Below are positions 7,805-16,319 of a DNA stretch of 40,100 bases, one piece after another (positions within the stretch are counted from its first letter, which is position 1; each line of letters opens with the position of its first letter). Location of the stretch: assembly GCA_016871315.1 (NCBI GenBank), contig VFZE01000049.1, positions 1-40,100 of the forward strand. The letters run 5' to 3'. The notes below the pieces were generated by a model, which saw nothing but the letters and a program-made list of their open reading frames with translations, did no database searches and was not told the origin of the DNA. The translations under genes and the position numbers were made by a program. This DNA is from Acidimicrobiia bacterium (GTDB lineage Bacteria > Acidobacteriota > Terriglobia > Bryobacterales > Bryobacteraceae).

Positions 7805-9361
7805 ATGGCCGGCTGGCTTTCTCTCCTCATCATCAAGCCGGTGCTGATCCTCGCGTCCGCCGGACTCGCCTCCTCCCTCATGCGCCGTTGTTCGGCTTCG
7901 GCGCGCCACTTGGTCTGGCTTGCCGCTCTGCTCTCTGTTCTGCTGCTGCCGGCGGCTCATGTGCTCATCCCTCGATGGGAACCAATTCCCAGCCACACCC
8001 TTTTAGCTGCGCCGGCGCCGGTTCGCATCGTCATCGATGTTGTCGCGGAAGGGCAGGGAACTTCCACTCCCTGGAGCGCCTGGCTTCCCCTCATCTGGCT
8101 CGCCGGTTCCTTGCTCCTGCTGCTCCGCGCCGCAACATCGCAGCGGAGGATGGCCCGCATCGCCGCCCGGGCAACTTGTCTTTCCACCAGCAATCCGGTT
8201 CCGGTTCGTGTCACGGCGGAAGTAGACGTTCCTCTGGTATGCGGTCTCCTCCGTCCCCTCATCCTTCTTCCCGAGGAGGCTCAATCCTGGCCGCGGGAAC
8301 GCCTCCCGCCCGTCCTGGCGCACGAATCCATCCATGTCATCCGCCGCGACATATGGTCCCAACTGTGTTCCCAGTTGGCGTGTGCCGTCTACTGGCCGCT
8401 CCCGCTTATCTGGTGGGCCGCCGCCAACCTGCGCCGGGAATCGGAGCAGGCCTGCGATGACGCCGTGCTTACCGGCGGAGAAAAACCTTCCGATTATGCG
8501 GGCCACATCGTCCAAATCGCCCGCGAATTGAATACCGCTGCCCGAATCCCTTCAGGAGGCATCACCATGATCAGAAAGAATGAACTCGATCGTCGCCTGG
8601 CCGCCATCCTAAGCCCTGCCCGCAACCGCGCCGCCGCCGGGCCCGCCCTCACCGCGGCCATTGCCGCCATCACCCTGCTTCTGCTTCTTCCCACCGCCGC
8701 CTGGCGCGCCCCGGCTCAGCCGGCGGGGCCTTCTATAAAAGGAGTCGTCAGCGATCCCAGCGGCGCCAGGATCCCCGGCGCCAATGTCATGCTCTCCTTC
8801 TCTAAGTCCGACCGTAGGGAGTACGCACGCACCACCGAAGCCGGCGAGTTTTCCTTCGCTCCGTTGCCCGACGGCTTCTACTCCATTGAAGTCACCAAAC
8901 CCGGATTCGCCAGGCATCAAGCCGGCGAGATCCAGCTCACTGCTGACAAATCTCTCAACCTGGATGTTGTCCTCGACGTCGGCCGCATCCAGGAAACTCT
9001 CCAGGTGGTGGCCGGGCGAACCTCCGCCCCTCCCCCCCCGCCTCCCGCCGGCTCCGCCGCTCCCACTCGCATCCGCGTCGGCGGCAACGTCCAGGCCACG
9101 CGGTTAACCTATCAGGAACGGCCTTCCTACCCTGCCGACTGCAAGTTCGAAGGTGTCGAGGGCACCGTCCTGCTCCGCGCCGTCATCTCCCGTGAAGGCG
9201 TCCCCATGAGCCTGGAGGCCGTCAACCAGCTCGTCGATCCGCGCCTGGTAAAGGCCGCCACCGATGCCGTCAAGCTCTGGCGCTATCAGCCCACGCTCCT
9301 CAACGGCGTGCCCGTCGAGGTCATGAGCATGGTCCAGATCAACTTCACTCTCGCCAAATAG
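7805..9361 (+). CDS. BlaR1-like M56 peptidase with CarboxypepD_reg and TonB_C
   Basis: The 518-aa membrane protein begins after a good GGAGGAAGGA site. Hydrophobic helices lie at about residues 4-24, 36-56, 91-108 and 277-298. The M56 zinc-protease motif HESIH is at 173-177 (ESEQACDD may supply the third ligand). After the last helix, instead of a penicillin-binding sensor, there is a carboxypeptidase-regulatory beta-sandwich (IKGVVSDPSGARIPGANVML, about 308-395). A Pro-rich linker and a C-terminal TonB-like domain (about 425-515; GVEGTVLLRAVISREG, LWRYQPTLLNGVPV) follow. It probably senses an envelope signal and cleaves or triggers cleavage of the BlaI homologue upstream. Confidence 0.88.
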   Translation: MAGWLSLLIIKPVLILASAGLASSLMRRCSASARHLVWLAALLSVLLLPAAHVLIPRWEPIPSHTLLAAPAPVRIVIDVVAEGQGTSTPWSAWLPLIWLAGSLLLLLRAATSQRRMARIAARATCLSTSNPVPVRVTAEVDVPLVCGLLRPLILLPEEAQSWPRERLPPVLAHESIHVIRRDIWSQLCSQLACAVYWPLPLIWWAAANLRRESEQACDDAVLTGGEKPSDYAGHIVQIARELNTAARIPSGGITMIRKNELDRRLAAILSPARNRAAAGPALTAAIAAITLLLLLPTAAWRAPAQPAGPSIKGVVSDPSGARIPGANVMLSFSKSDRREYARTTEAGEFSFAPLPDGFYSIEVTKPGFARHQAGEIQLTADKSLNLDVVLDVGRIQETLQVVAGRTSAPPPPPPAGSAAPTRIRVGGNVQATRLTYQERPSYPADCKFEGVEGTVLLRAVISREGVPMSLEAVNQLVDPRLVKAATDAVKLWRYQPTLLNGVPVEVMSMVQINFTLAK

Positions 9362-9388
9362 CTCCAACACTCCACTCACCCCTGGCGC

Positions 9389-9394
9389 GATAAT
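9389..9394 (+). promoter_or_regulatory. Candidate -10 box before dnaG
   Basis: GATAAT lies 12 bases upstream of the dnaG ATG, in the 45-base gap after blaR1. No good -35 hexamer is visible at the right spacing, and there is no Shine-Dalgarno sequence, so the assignment is weak. Confidence 0.3.
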
Positions 9395-9406
9395 AGACGG
9401 GACCGC

Positions 9407-11179
9407 ATGGAATTCGCCCGTCAGCTCAAGGACAACATCGACATCGTCCAGGTTGTCCGCGAATACGTCCCCAGCTTGAAAAAGGCCGGTACGCGCTGGG
9501 TCGGCCTTTGTCCTTTCCATCAGGAAAAGACCCCCTCCTTCGGCGTCAGGCACCAGTTCTATAAGTGCTTCGGTTGCGGCGCCGGCGGCGACCTCATCAA
9601 GTTCGTTATGGAGATGGAAGGGCTCACCTTCTGGGAAGCTTCCAAACAGCTCGCCGAGCGCTATGGCATCCCGCTCCCCAAGCGCATGGATGCCCCCGAC
9701 GAGGAATCCCGCCGCCGCGCCGCTCTCTTTGAAATGCACGAGATCGCCCAGAAGCTCTACCGTGCCGCCTTGGACTCCCACGCCGGCGAGCCCGCCCGCA
9801 ACTACCTCGCCGGCCGCGGCGTCAAGCCCGCTCTCGCCTCCGAATTCGGACTCGGCCTCTCCGACCCCTCCGGTCAGGCGCTCACACGCCAGTTCCAAAA
9901 GGCCGGCTTCTCCGCGCAGCAGATGGAATCGAGCGGCTTGGTCCTTGCACGCAATGACGGCTCCGGCTTCTTTGACCGTTTCCGCGGCCGCCTCATGTTT
10001 CCCATCCACAACGAGTCGGGAAAAATCATCGCCTTTGCCGGACGCGCCGGACGCGAGGAAGATCAGCCCAAGTACCTCAACTCCTCGGAAACGGCCATCT
10101 ACAAAAAGAGTCACGTCCTTTATAATTTCCACCGCGCCCGCAAGGCTGTCCGTCAGTCCGGCGCCCTCATTCTCGTCGAAGGCTACATGGATGTCATCGG
10201 CCTTCACGGCGCCGGCGTCGAACATGCCGTCGCCAGTTGCGGCACGGCGCTCACTCCCAGCCAGGCCCGCATGATGCGCCGCCACTCGGAAAACGTCGTT
10301 GTCAACTTTGACCCCGACCCCGCCGGAGCCGCTGCCGCCGAGCGCTCCATCCAACTGCTGCTCGAGGAAGGACTCCACGTTCGCGTTCTCACTCTCCCCG
10401 GCGGCCTCGACCCCGATGAGTTCATCCAGGAAAACGGCGTCGAATCCTACCGCGAACTCGCTGCCAAGGCGCCCCGCTACTTCGAATGGCTCGCTGACCG
10501 CGCCCGCGAGCGTTTCGACATGCGCTCTGCCGAGGGCCGCGTCGCTGCTTTCAAGTTCCTGCTTCCCGCGATTCAGAATCTTCCCGACAAGATCGAGCGC
10601 GCCGCCGTCGCCGATGACGTCGCCGCTCAGCTCGGCGTCGACAAAGGCCTCGTCCTCGAACAGTTCCGCAAACTCGCCGTTCAGCGCAGCCCGCGCGAGC
10701 TCAAGCCCGCCCCGGTCGAGATGCCTCCCAATGAGCGCCTCCTGATCCGTTGCCTGCTGGAAAGCGAAGAAGCGCGCGCCGCCGCGCTTCCTGTTTGGAA
10801 CGAAAAGAACCTCCCCGCACAGCCCGCTACCACCCGCATTCTCCGCGCTATCAGTGCTTTGCAAGCCGGCTTCAGCTACGAGCAGCTCGACGCCAGGCTC
10901 GAAGATGACGACCGCACTCTACTGGCCCGCCTCGTTTTTGCCGATACTGCTGGCAGCGAATCAGATCAAACTTTCGTGGGCGATCATACCGCCGCTCAGG
11001 CCATCGACTGTCTGCGCGTGCTCGAAGAAGCCGAACGTGAAACTCAACGCACAAACCTCAAAGCCAGAATTGCCAACGCCGAGCGCCAAGGCAATCTCGA
11101 TGAGGCTCTCCGGCTCAGTCAGGATCTGGAACGTATGGACGCCGGCGCACGACGCCGCCGTCCGGCTGGTGTAGAATGA
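9407..11179 (+). CDS. dnaG: DNA primase
   Basis: The 590-aa primase makes RNA primers for lagging-strand synthesis with the replicative helicase. The N-terminal CHC2 zinc finger has C35, H38, C54 and C57 ([22 protein letters not shown]). The TOPRIM core shows [12 protein letters not shown] with the catalytic glutamate and [13 protein letters not shown] with the metal-binding aspartates. The C-terminal helicase-binding region is present, and length is normal for the family. It is followed directly by rpoD, an arrangement reminiscent of the macromolecular-synthesis operon (rpsU-dnaG-rpoD), here without rpsU. A TAGAAT box inside its last codons may drive rpoD separately. Confidence 0.97.
   Translation: MEFARQLKDNIDIVQVVREYVPSLKKAGTRWVGLCPFHQEKTPSFGVRHQFYKCFGCGAGGDLIKFVMEMEGLTFWEASKQLAERYGIPLPKRMDAPDEESRRRAALFEMHEIAQKLYRAALDSHAGEPARNYLAGRGVKPALASEFGLGLSDPSGQALTRQFQKAGFSAQQMESSGLVLARNDGSGFFDRFRGRLMFPIHNESGKIIAFAGRAGREEDQPKYLNSSETAIYKKSHVLYNFHRARKAVRQSGALILVEGYMDVIGLHGAGVEHAVASCGTALTPSQARMMRRHSENVVVNFDPDPAGAAAAERSIQLLLEEGLHVRVLTLPGGLDPDEFIQENGVESYRELAAKAPRYFEWLADRARERFDMRSAEGRVAAFKFLLPAIQNLPDKIERAAVADDVAAQLGVDKGLVLEQFRKLAVQRSPRELKPAPVEMPPNERLLIRCLLESEEARAAALPVWNEKNLPAQPATTRILRAISALQAGFSYEQLDARLEDDDRTLLARLVFADTAGSESDQTFVGDHTAAQAIDCLRVLEEAERETQRTNLKARIANAERQGNLDEALRLSQDLERMDAGARRRRPAGVE
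11172..11177 (+). promoter_or_regulatory. Candidate internal -10 box for rpoD
   Basis: TAGAAT overlaps the stop codon of dnaG. A start of transcription near 11184 would exclude the ATG at 11176 and leave the GTG at 11221, which has GGAG five bases upstream. No consensus -35 is present at the expected spacing. Confidence 0.35.
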
Positions 11180-11220
11180 ATGGGACAAGTCTTCTCGCTG
11201 GGTCGAGTATCGGAGCACAG

Positions 11221-12897
11221 GTGGCTGTCAACAGTAAGCTAGACCGCTTCAAACAGCTCATGGAATCGGGCAAAGAGAAGGGTTACGTTCTCTACGACGA
11301 AGTCAACGAACTCCTTCCGGAAGAGAATCGGTCCAGCCGTGACTTGGAAGACCTCCTCGCCGAATTCGACACCGCCGAAGTCGATATCCTCGAAGAACCC
11401 AAACTCGAGTTCGACAAAAAATCCGAGGAATCCGAGGACTTCTCCGACTTCGAGCTCCCTCCCGAACTCTCCGACAAGACCACCGATCCCGTCCGCATGT
11501 ACCTCCGCGAGATGGGAACCGTTCCTCTGCTCACCCGCGAAGGGGAAATCGAACTCGCCAAGCGCGTCGAGCGCGGCCAGCGCGGGGTCATGAAGTCGCT
11601 TTCCCGCTCCCCCCTCGTGATTCGGGAGCTCATCCACATCGGCGAGGAGCTCGCTCACTCCACGCTCTCCATTCGCGATCTCATTCAGATGCCCGATCCT
11701 CCCGTCGACGACGACTTCGACCAGAAGGAAACCGAGGCCCTGCTTCAAATCATCCGCGAGATCGAAAAGCAGCATAAAAAGGCCCAGCAGTTCCATCAGA
11801 AACTCATGGCCATTTCCCGCGGAATGAAGCCCAAGCAGCACCGCGCCCTGCGCTGGAACCTCGCCCGCACCATGGTCCGCATGTCCTACATCGTGCGCCA
11901 GGTTCAATTCTCTTCCGCCGTTCTTCACAGCTTCGCCAACTGTGTTCGCCACGCTGTCGAGCAGCTCCGTCCCATTGAGCAGGAGATCGCTCGCCTGCAG
12001 CGGCAACTCGAAGAAGTCAGCGCTGCCAACGCCCGCGAACTCAGGAAGCAGCACAAGCAAAACGTGCAGCACCTGCTTGATCTGGAAAACGAATTCGGCG
12101 CCACCGCCGTGGATTTACGGAGAACCCTCCAGATCGTCGAACGCGGTGAATCCGAAGCGGAAACCGCCAAGAAGCAGCTCATCGAGGCCAACTTACGTCT
12201 GGTCGTCTCCATCGCCAAGCGCTATACCAACCGCGGCCTGCAGTTCCTCGACCTTATTCAGGAAGGCAACATCGGCCTCATGAAGGCCGTCGACAAGTTC
12301 GACTACCGCCGCGGCTACAAGTTCTCCACCTACGCCACATGGTGGGTCCGTCAGGCCATTACCCGCGCCATCGCCGATCAGGCCCGCACCATCCGCATCC
12401 CCGTGCACATGATCGAGACCATCAATAAGCTGGTCCGCATGCAGCGCGCCATGCAGCAGGAACTCGGCCGCGAACCGACCACCGAGGAACTCGCCCGCAA
12501 AATGGAACTCCCCGTCGGCAAGGTCCGCAAGGTCCTCCGTATTGCGCAGGAGCCCATTTCACTGGAAACCCCCGTCGGCGAAGAGGAAGAGTCCCATCTC
12601 GGTGACTTCATCATCGACAAGCGCGTCATCTCCCCGTCGGAAGCCGTCATCAACCTCAATCTCCGCGAGCAGACCGCCGAGGTCCTCAAAACCCTCAGCC
12701 CGCGGGAGGAGAAAATCGTCAAGATGCGCTTCGGCCTTCAGGACGGCAGCGAACACACGCTCGAAGAGGTCGGCCAGCAATTCGCCGTCACACGCGAGCG
12801 TATCCGCCAGATTGAAGCCAAGGCCCTCCGCAAGCTCCGCCACCCCAGCCGTTCTCACCGTCTCCGCGCCTTCCTTGACGCAACCCTCAATGAGTAG
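11221..12897 (+). CDS. rpoD: Primary sigma factor RpoD (sigma-70)
   Basis: The product is the housekeeping sigma factor that directs RNA polymerase to -35/-10 promoters. Region 1.1 is present ([24 protein letters not shown]), as is region 1.2 ([27 protein letters not shown]). Region 2 contains [19 protein letters not shown] and [19 protein letters not shown]. Regions 3 and 4 end in the helix-turn-helix [20 protein letters not shown]. The acidic, helical insert between regions 1.2 and 2 is conventional. Two starts are possible: GTG 11221 with GGAG upstream (558 aa, chosen), or ATG 11176, which overlaps the dnaG stop as ATGA and adds 15 residues. Regions 2.4 and 4.2 look intact, consistent with the TTGACA/TATAAT-like promoters in this window. 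Confidence 0.96.
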   Translation: MAVNSKLDRFKQLMESGKEKGYVLYDEVNELLPEENRSSRDLEDLLAEFDTAEVDILEEPKLEFDKKSEESEDFSDFELPPELSDKTTDPVRMYLREMGTVPLLTREGEIELAKRVERGQRGVMKSLSRSPLVIRELIHIGEELAHSTLSIRDLIQMPDPPVDDDFDQKETEALLQIIREIEKQHKKAQQFHQKLMAISRGMKPKQHRALRWNLARTMVRMSYIVRQVQFSSAVLHSFANCVRHAVEQLRPIEQEIARLQRQLEEVSAANARELRKQHKQNVQHLLDLENEFGATAVDLRRTLQIVERGESEAETAKKQLIEANLRLVVSIAKRYTNRGLQFLDLIQEGNIGLMKAVDKFDYRRGYKFSTYATWWVRQAITRAIADQARTIRIPVHMIETINKLVRMQRAMQQELGREPTTEELARKMELPVGKVRKVLRIAQEPISLETPVGEEEESHLGDFIIDKRVISPSEAVINLNLREQTAEVLKTLSPREEKIVKMRFGLQDGSEHTLEEVGQQFAVTRERIRQIEAKALRKLRHPSRSHRLRAFLDATLNE

Positions 12898-12908
12898 GAC
12901 CTCCTACT
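12893..12908. repeat. Palindrome joining two convergent stop codons
   Basis: AGTAGG-ACCT-CCTACT contains both the rpoD TAG (12895-12897) and, on the other strand, the TAG of the convergent SDR gene (12904-12906). The six-bp stem could act weakly on transcripts from both sides. No T-run follows, so I do not call it a terminator. Confidence 0.4.
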
Positions 12909-13674
12909 TCATCCTCCACTGGTCCCCTACAAACTCCGCCCCAGCCTCCCCCCAAGTCCCAAACTTACTCGCCATCTGTCCCCCATCCACTAACAACGTC
13001 GCCCCGGTAATGTAAGATGCATCATCGGAAGCTAAGAAGGCAATCGCGCGACCCACCTCCTGCGCCTCTCCCCCGCGCCCCAGCGGAATCTGTCTGAAAT
13101 ACTCCTTCAATACCGCCGCATCGGAAAAACTCCCGGCGGTCAGCGGAGTCCGAATCATCCCCGGACACACGGCATTCACTCGGATCCCGTACGGCCCCAA
13201 CTCCCCCGCCACCGTGTGCACGATCCCCAGCACCCCCGCCTTGCTCGCGTTGTAAGCCGTCAAATTCGGCTCCCCGTCGTAGGAATTGGTCGACGCCGTC
13301 ACCACAATCGCCCCGCGCCGCCGCGGCTTCATCGCCGCTGCCGCCACCTGTACCGTCAGGAACACGCCCGTGAGGTTCACCCCAATCGTCCGTTCCCAAT
13401 CCTCCAGCGTCGTCGCCTCCAACCCCGCCACCTTCGCCACGCCCGCATTCGCCACTACCACATCCACATCACCTACTTCGGCAAACGCCCTCGAAAGCGA
13501 CTCGTGGTCCGTCACATCCGCCACAACCCCGCGCATCCCCGGCGCCTCAGGTACCTCCAAATCCAGAATCCATACCTCGGCGCCGCCCCTCGCAAGCTCC
13601 CTCGCCGCCGCAAGCCCGATCCCGCTCGCCCCTCCTGTGACAATCGCTCTCTTCCCGCGAAAATCGCCGCTCAA
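12904..13674 (-). CDS. SDR-family NAD(P)-dependent oxidoreductase
   Basis: This 256-aa classical short-chain dehydrogenase/reductase has the cofactor-binding loop TGGASGIG at residues 13-20 and the NAG motif at 76-78. The catalytic Ser128 and Y141-N-A-S-K145 are present, with the conserved GIRVNAVCPGMIRTPL segment after them. An acidic residue at the end of the second strand (LDLE) suggests NAD(H) rather than NADP(H). The substrate cannot be read from sequence. Its ATG overlaps the stop of the TrmB-type regulator by four bases, so the two are co-transcribed and probably functionally linked. Confidence 0.92.
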   Translation of the reverse strand: MSGDFRGKRAIVTGGASGIGLAAARELARGGAEVWILDLEVPEAPGMRGVVADVTDHESLSRAFAEVGDVDVVVANAGVAKVAGLEATTLEDWERTIGVNLTGVFLTVQVAAAAMKPRRRGAIVVTASTNSYDGEPNLTAYNASKAGVLGIVHTVAGELGPYGIRVNAVCPGMIRTPLTAGSFSDAAVLKEYFRQIPLGRGGEAQEVGRAIAFLASDDASYITGATLLVDGGQMASKFGTWGEAGAEFVGDQWRMK

Positions 13675-14489
13675 AACTCCCCCGACCTTCTCCAGTACTC
13701 CTCAAACAGCCCCTTCATCGCCTCCCCCATCCCCGGATGATCAAACAGCACGCTTGTCCAGGCCGGCTTCGTCACCAGCGGATCCAGCAGCGCAATCAAC
13801 CCGTACTTTCCATCGAACAGCGCCAGCTTCATCGGCAGTGAATCAATCTGCCGGATCTCCACTCCCGCCGCCTGGTAGTCGCCCAGCTGCTGGCGGTGCG
13901 TTTCATCCAGCCGCGCCCCTTCCAGCAACAGCCGGCACCGCACGCCGCGCCTGCACGCCTCTTTCACCAATTGCTCATCCAGAGGATCCACCGCATATGG
14001 CGGACGCGAAAACTCCAGGTACTCCCTCTCCGCTTCCTTGATCATCCGCCGGTACTGCGCCGCCGTTTGTCCCGGCTCGGCCACGATCCGCAAATAATCC
14101 AGCGTCCCGCGCCCCTCTTGGCCTTCTGAATAGGCCGCATTCAAATCATCCACCAGATCATCGGCCACGCGGCTTTGCTCGGCCAGTTCAATCTGCATGT
14201 GCTCATGCCGCCGCGCGATGAAGTTCGGAATCGCCAGCCCCGGCTCCACCGCCGAGAACAGCTTCGTCTTTTCCTGCACCACCTGCGCGAACCCCTTCTC
14301 CGCCAGGCTGTCCAGCACTTCATAGATCTTCTGCCTCGGAACGTGCGCCCGCGCCGCCAGCTCCAGCGCCTTGAAGCGCGGGTGTCCCACCAGCACCATG
14401 TAGGCGCGCGCCTCGTAGGCATTCAGCCCGATCTGTTGCAGGCGACGCCAGAATCTCTGGAAGTCCAGATCCTTCAGTTCTCGATTCAT
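13671..14489 (-). CDS. TrmB-family transcriptional regulator
   Basis: The 272-aa product has an N-terminal winged helix-turn-helix of TrmB type (GLNAYEARAYMVLVGHPRFKALELAARAHVPRQKIYEVLDSLAEKGF, about residues 21-68), then a short helical segment. A C-terminal effector-like domain at about 105-270 includes PPYAVDPLDEQLVKEACRRGVRCRLLLE, resembling the PLD-like fold of TrmB relatives. In archaea and bacteria such proteins respond to sugars; the ligand here is unknown. It is co-transcribed with the SDR gene and divergent from the PHM-like gene across 71 bases, so it may regulate both. TACAGA lies 8 bases upstream of the ATG, consistent with a leaderless transcript. Confidence 0.85.
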   Translation of the reverse strand: MNRELKDLDFQRFWRRLQQIGLNAYEARAYMVLVGHPRFKALELAARAHVPRQKIYEVLDSLAEKGFAQVVQEKTKLFSAVEPGLAIPNFIARRHEHMQIELAEQSRVADDLVDDLNAAYSEGQEGRGTLDYLRIVAEPGQTAAQYRRMIKEAEREYLEFSRPPYAVDPLDEQLVKEACRRGVRCRLLLEGARLDETHRQQLGDYQAAGVEIRQIDSLPMKLALFDGKYGLIALLDPLVTKPAWTSVLFDHPGMGEAMKGLFEEYWRRSGEF

Positions 14490-14560
14490 GAGTGAACTCT
14501 GTACATCATCACAAAACCGCCGTCCCGCGCAACCTCATTCGTGGTAACTATAAAAGTACG

Positions 14561-15727
14561 ATGCGCTTTGCGTTGGCCTTCCTGGCGCTTGCTTCTTCCG
14601 CCTCCGAACCGGGCCAGATCACCTTCCACCGCGACGTCGAGCCCATCTTCCAGCGCCGCTGCCAAACCTGCCATCGCCCCGGTGAAATCGGCCCTATGAG
14701 CCTGCTCACTTACAGGCAGGTTCGCCCCTGGGCCAAGGCGATTCTCGAATCCGTCCTCCTGCGCCGCATGCCCCCCTGGCACGCCGAACCCGGCCACCTC
14801 ACCTTCCGCAACGACTTGTCTCTCACCGGCCAGGAAATCCAAACCATCCAGACCTGGGTCCGCCAAGGCGCTCCTAAAGGCGATGAGCGCCATGCTCCGC
14901 CCAAGCAGCCTTTCGCCTCCGGCTGGCGCATCGACACACCGGACGTCGTCCTGGAAATGCCCATGAAGATCCGCGTGCCCGCCGGCGGCGAAATCGACTA
15001 CATCTACCTCGACGTCCCCACTGGCTTCACTGAGGATAAGTGGGTCGAGATGGCCGAGGTCCGCCCCTCCAACCGCTCCGTTGTCCATCACGCCATCGTC
15101 ACCATCCGATCTCCCGAAGGCGGATACCTCGCCGGCTATGCGCCCGGCATGTCTCCGCAGATCTGGCCGTCCGGCACCGCGCGTCTGGTTCCTGCCGGCG
15201 CCATCCTCCAGTTCCAGCTCCACTACAACGCCGCGGGCAGGGAGGCCACCGACCGTACTCGGATCGGACTGCGCTTCGCCCGCACCCCGCCTTCGCGCCG
15301 TGTCGTCTCCATGCGCGCCTCAAGCCCAGGACTCGTCATCCCTCCCCGCGCCGCCGACCATCCCGCGGAAGCCGCCACCGTCATCCGCCGCGATGTCGAG
15401 CTCCTCGGATTCCGCCCCCATATGCACCTCCGCGGAAAAAGCTTCGAATACCGCGCCCTCCCTCCCGATGGCCGTGAACTCCAGCTCCTCCGCGTGCCCC
15501 GCTACGATTTCAACTGGCAGCCCTTTTACTACCTCGACCAGCCCATCCTGCTTCCTGCCTCCACCCGCATCCTCTGCCGTGCCACATTCGACAACTCTCC
15601 CAACAACCGGCACAATCCCAATCCCGACTCCTACGTCTATTGGGGCGAGCAAAGCTGGGAAGAGATGATGATCGGCTACTTCGAAGTCGCCGTTCCCGTT
15701 GAAGCTTCCCACAAACCCCTTGACTAG
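14561..15727 (+). CDS. Exported c-type haem and PHM-like copper protein
   Basis: The 388-aa product starts with a signal peptide (MRFALAFLALASSAS). A haem-attachment motif CQTCH is at 34-38 (RRCQTCHRPGEIGPMSL). The C-terminal half resembles copper type II ascorbate-dependent monooxygenases. Candidate copper ligands are His176-His177 (VVHHAIV), the histidine of LQFQLHYNAAG, the HMH of FRPHMHLRGKSFEY, and the methionine of EEMMIGYF. Such fusions are frequent in Acidobacteria; their substrate is not known to me. ATG 14561 is used rather than the upstream TTG/ATG because the signal peptide begins there and TATAAA sits 6 bases upstream. No Shine-Dalgarno sequence is present. Confidence 0.82.
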   Translation: MRFALAFLALASSASEPGQITFHRDVEPIFQRRCQTCHRPGEIGPMSLLTYRQVRPWAKAILESVLLRRMPPWHAEPGHLTFRNDLSLTGQEIQTIQTWVRQGAPKGDERHAPPKQPFASGWRIDTPDVVLEMPMKIRVPAGGEIDYIYLDVPTGFTEDKWVEMAEVRPSNRSVVHHAIVTIRSPEGGYLAGYAPGMSPQIWPSGTARLVPAGAILQFQLHYNAAGREATDRTRIGLRFARTPPSRRVVSMRASSPGLVIPPRAADHPAEAATVIRRDVELLGFRPHMHLRGKSFEYRALPPDGRELQLLRVPRYDFNWQPFYYLDQPILLPASTRILCRATFDNSPNNRHNPNPDSYVYWGEQSWEEMMIGYFEVAVPVEASHKPLD

Positions 15728-15748
15728 TGTACAAATTTATACTATTCT
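15720..15748 (+). promoter_or_regulatory. Promoter with operator-like palindrome before dinB-like gene
   Basis: TTGACT (15720-15725) and TATTCT (15743-15748) are separated by exactly 17 bases. The spacer holds a 20-base imperfect palindrome, TAGTGTA-CAAATT-TATACTA (15725-15744), with 6 of 7 arm positions matching. A repressor bound there would block polymerase. AAAGGAG follows, 11 bases before the ATG at 15794. Confidence 0.6.
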
Positions 15749-15793
15749 GCCCCAGTACCATTTCCCATCTCAACAAAAGGAGACTCTTTCCCC

Positions 15794-16318
15794 ATGAATC
15801 CTGAACAAGCAACCTTCCTCATGCACAGCATGATCGGCGGGTTCGAATTCGAATCCCCAACTACACGAAAGGTCATCGCCGCTATCCCGGACGACAAATC
15901 CTCCTACCAGCCTGACCCCAAGGCGAAAAACGCCAAGCAGCTCGCCTGGCACATCGTCGCCAGCGAAGAGTGGTTCCTGAAATCGGTCATCGCCGGCGGG
16001 TTCAATATGGAAGGCGACGGCGAAGAGAAACTGCCCGCCGGCGTTTCCACCATCGACGACATCCTTGCCTACTACGACAAGAACGTCCCGCCGCTGGTCG
16101 AGCAGGTACGCAAGCTCTCTGGCGAAAAGCTCGCCGCTCCGGTCGACTTCTTCGGCGTTTTCAAACAACCGAACGTCACCTACCTCGGCTTCCTGCTCAA
16201 CCATTCCGTGCACCACCGCGGCCAACTCTCCACTTACCTTCGGCCGATGGGCTCCAAGGTCCCCTCCATCTACGGCGGCAGCGCCGACGAGCCCTTCCAG
16301 GCCTCTGCCCAAGCCTAG
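15794..16318 (+). CDS. DinB-family protein
   Basis: The 174-aa protein is a four-helix-bundle DinB/YfiT-type protein. The putative metal-binding histidines are at the usual places: one in LAWHIVASEEWFL (first helices) and a pair in LLNHSVHHRGQLSTYL near residue 135. Some relatives are bacillithiol or mycothiol S-transferases; most Acidobacterial members are uncharacterised. It has its own strong promoter and Shine-Dalgarno sequence. The stop codon is one base before the GTG of the FAD oxidoreductase, so the two form a transcription unit. Confidence 0.9.
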   Translation: MNPEQATFLMHSMIGGFEFESPTTRKVIAAIPDDKSSYQPDPKAKNAKQLAWHIVASEEWFLKSVIAGGFNMEGDGEEKLPAGVSTIDDILAYYDKNVPPLVEQVRKLSGEKLAAPVDFFGVFKQPNVTYLGFLLNHSVHHRGQLSTYLRPMGSKVPSIYGGSADEPFQASAQA

Positions 16319-16319
16319 A

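Noticed and set aside
9034-9048. C-rich run as a phase-variable tract
   Set aside because: It encodes the Pro-rich linker of blaR1, and there is no sign that the frame is broken.
9104-10864. Long minus-strand frame opposite dnaG
   Set aside because: dnaG is unambiguous on the plus strand, and the antisense product has no recognisable motif or start signal.
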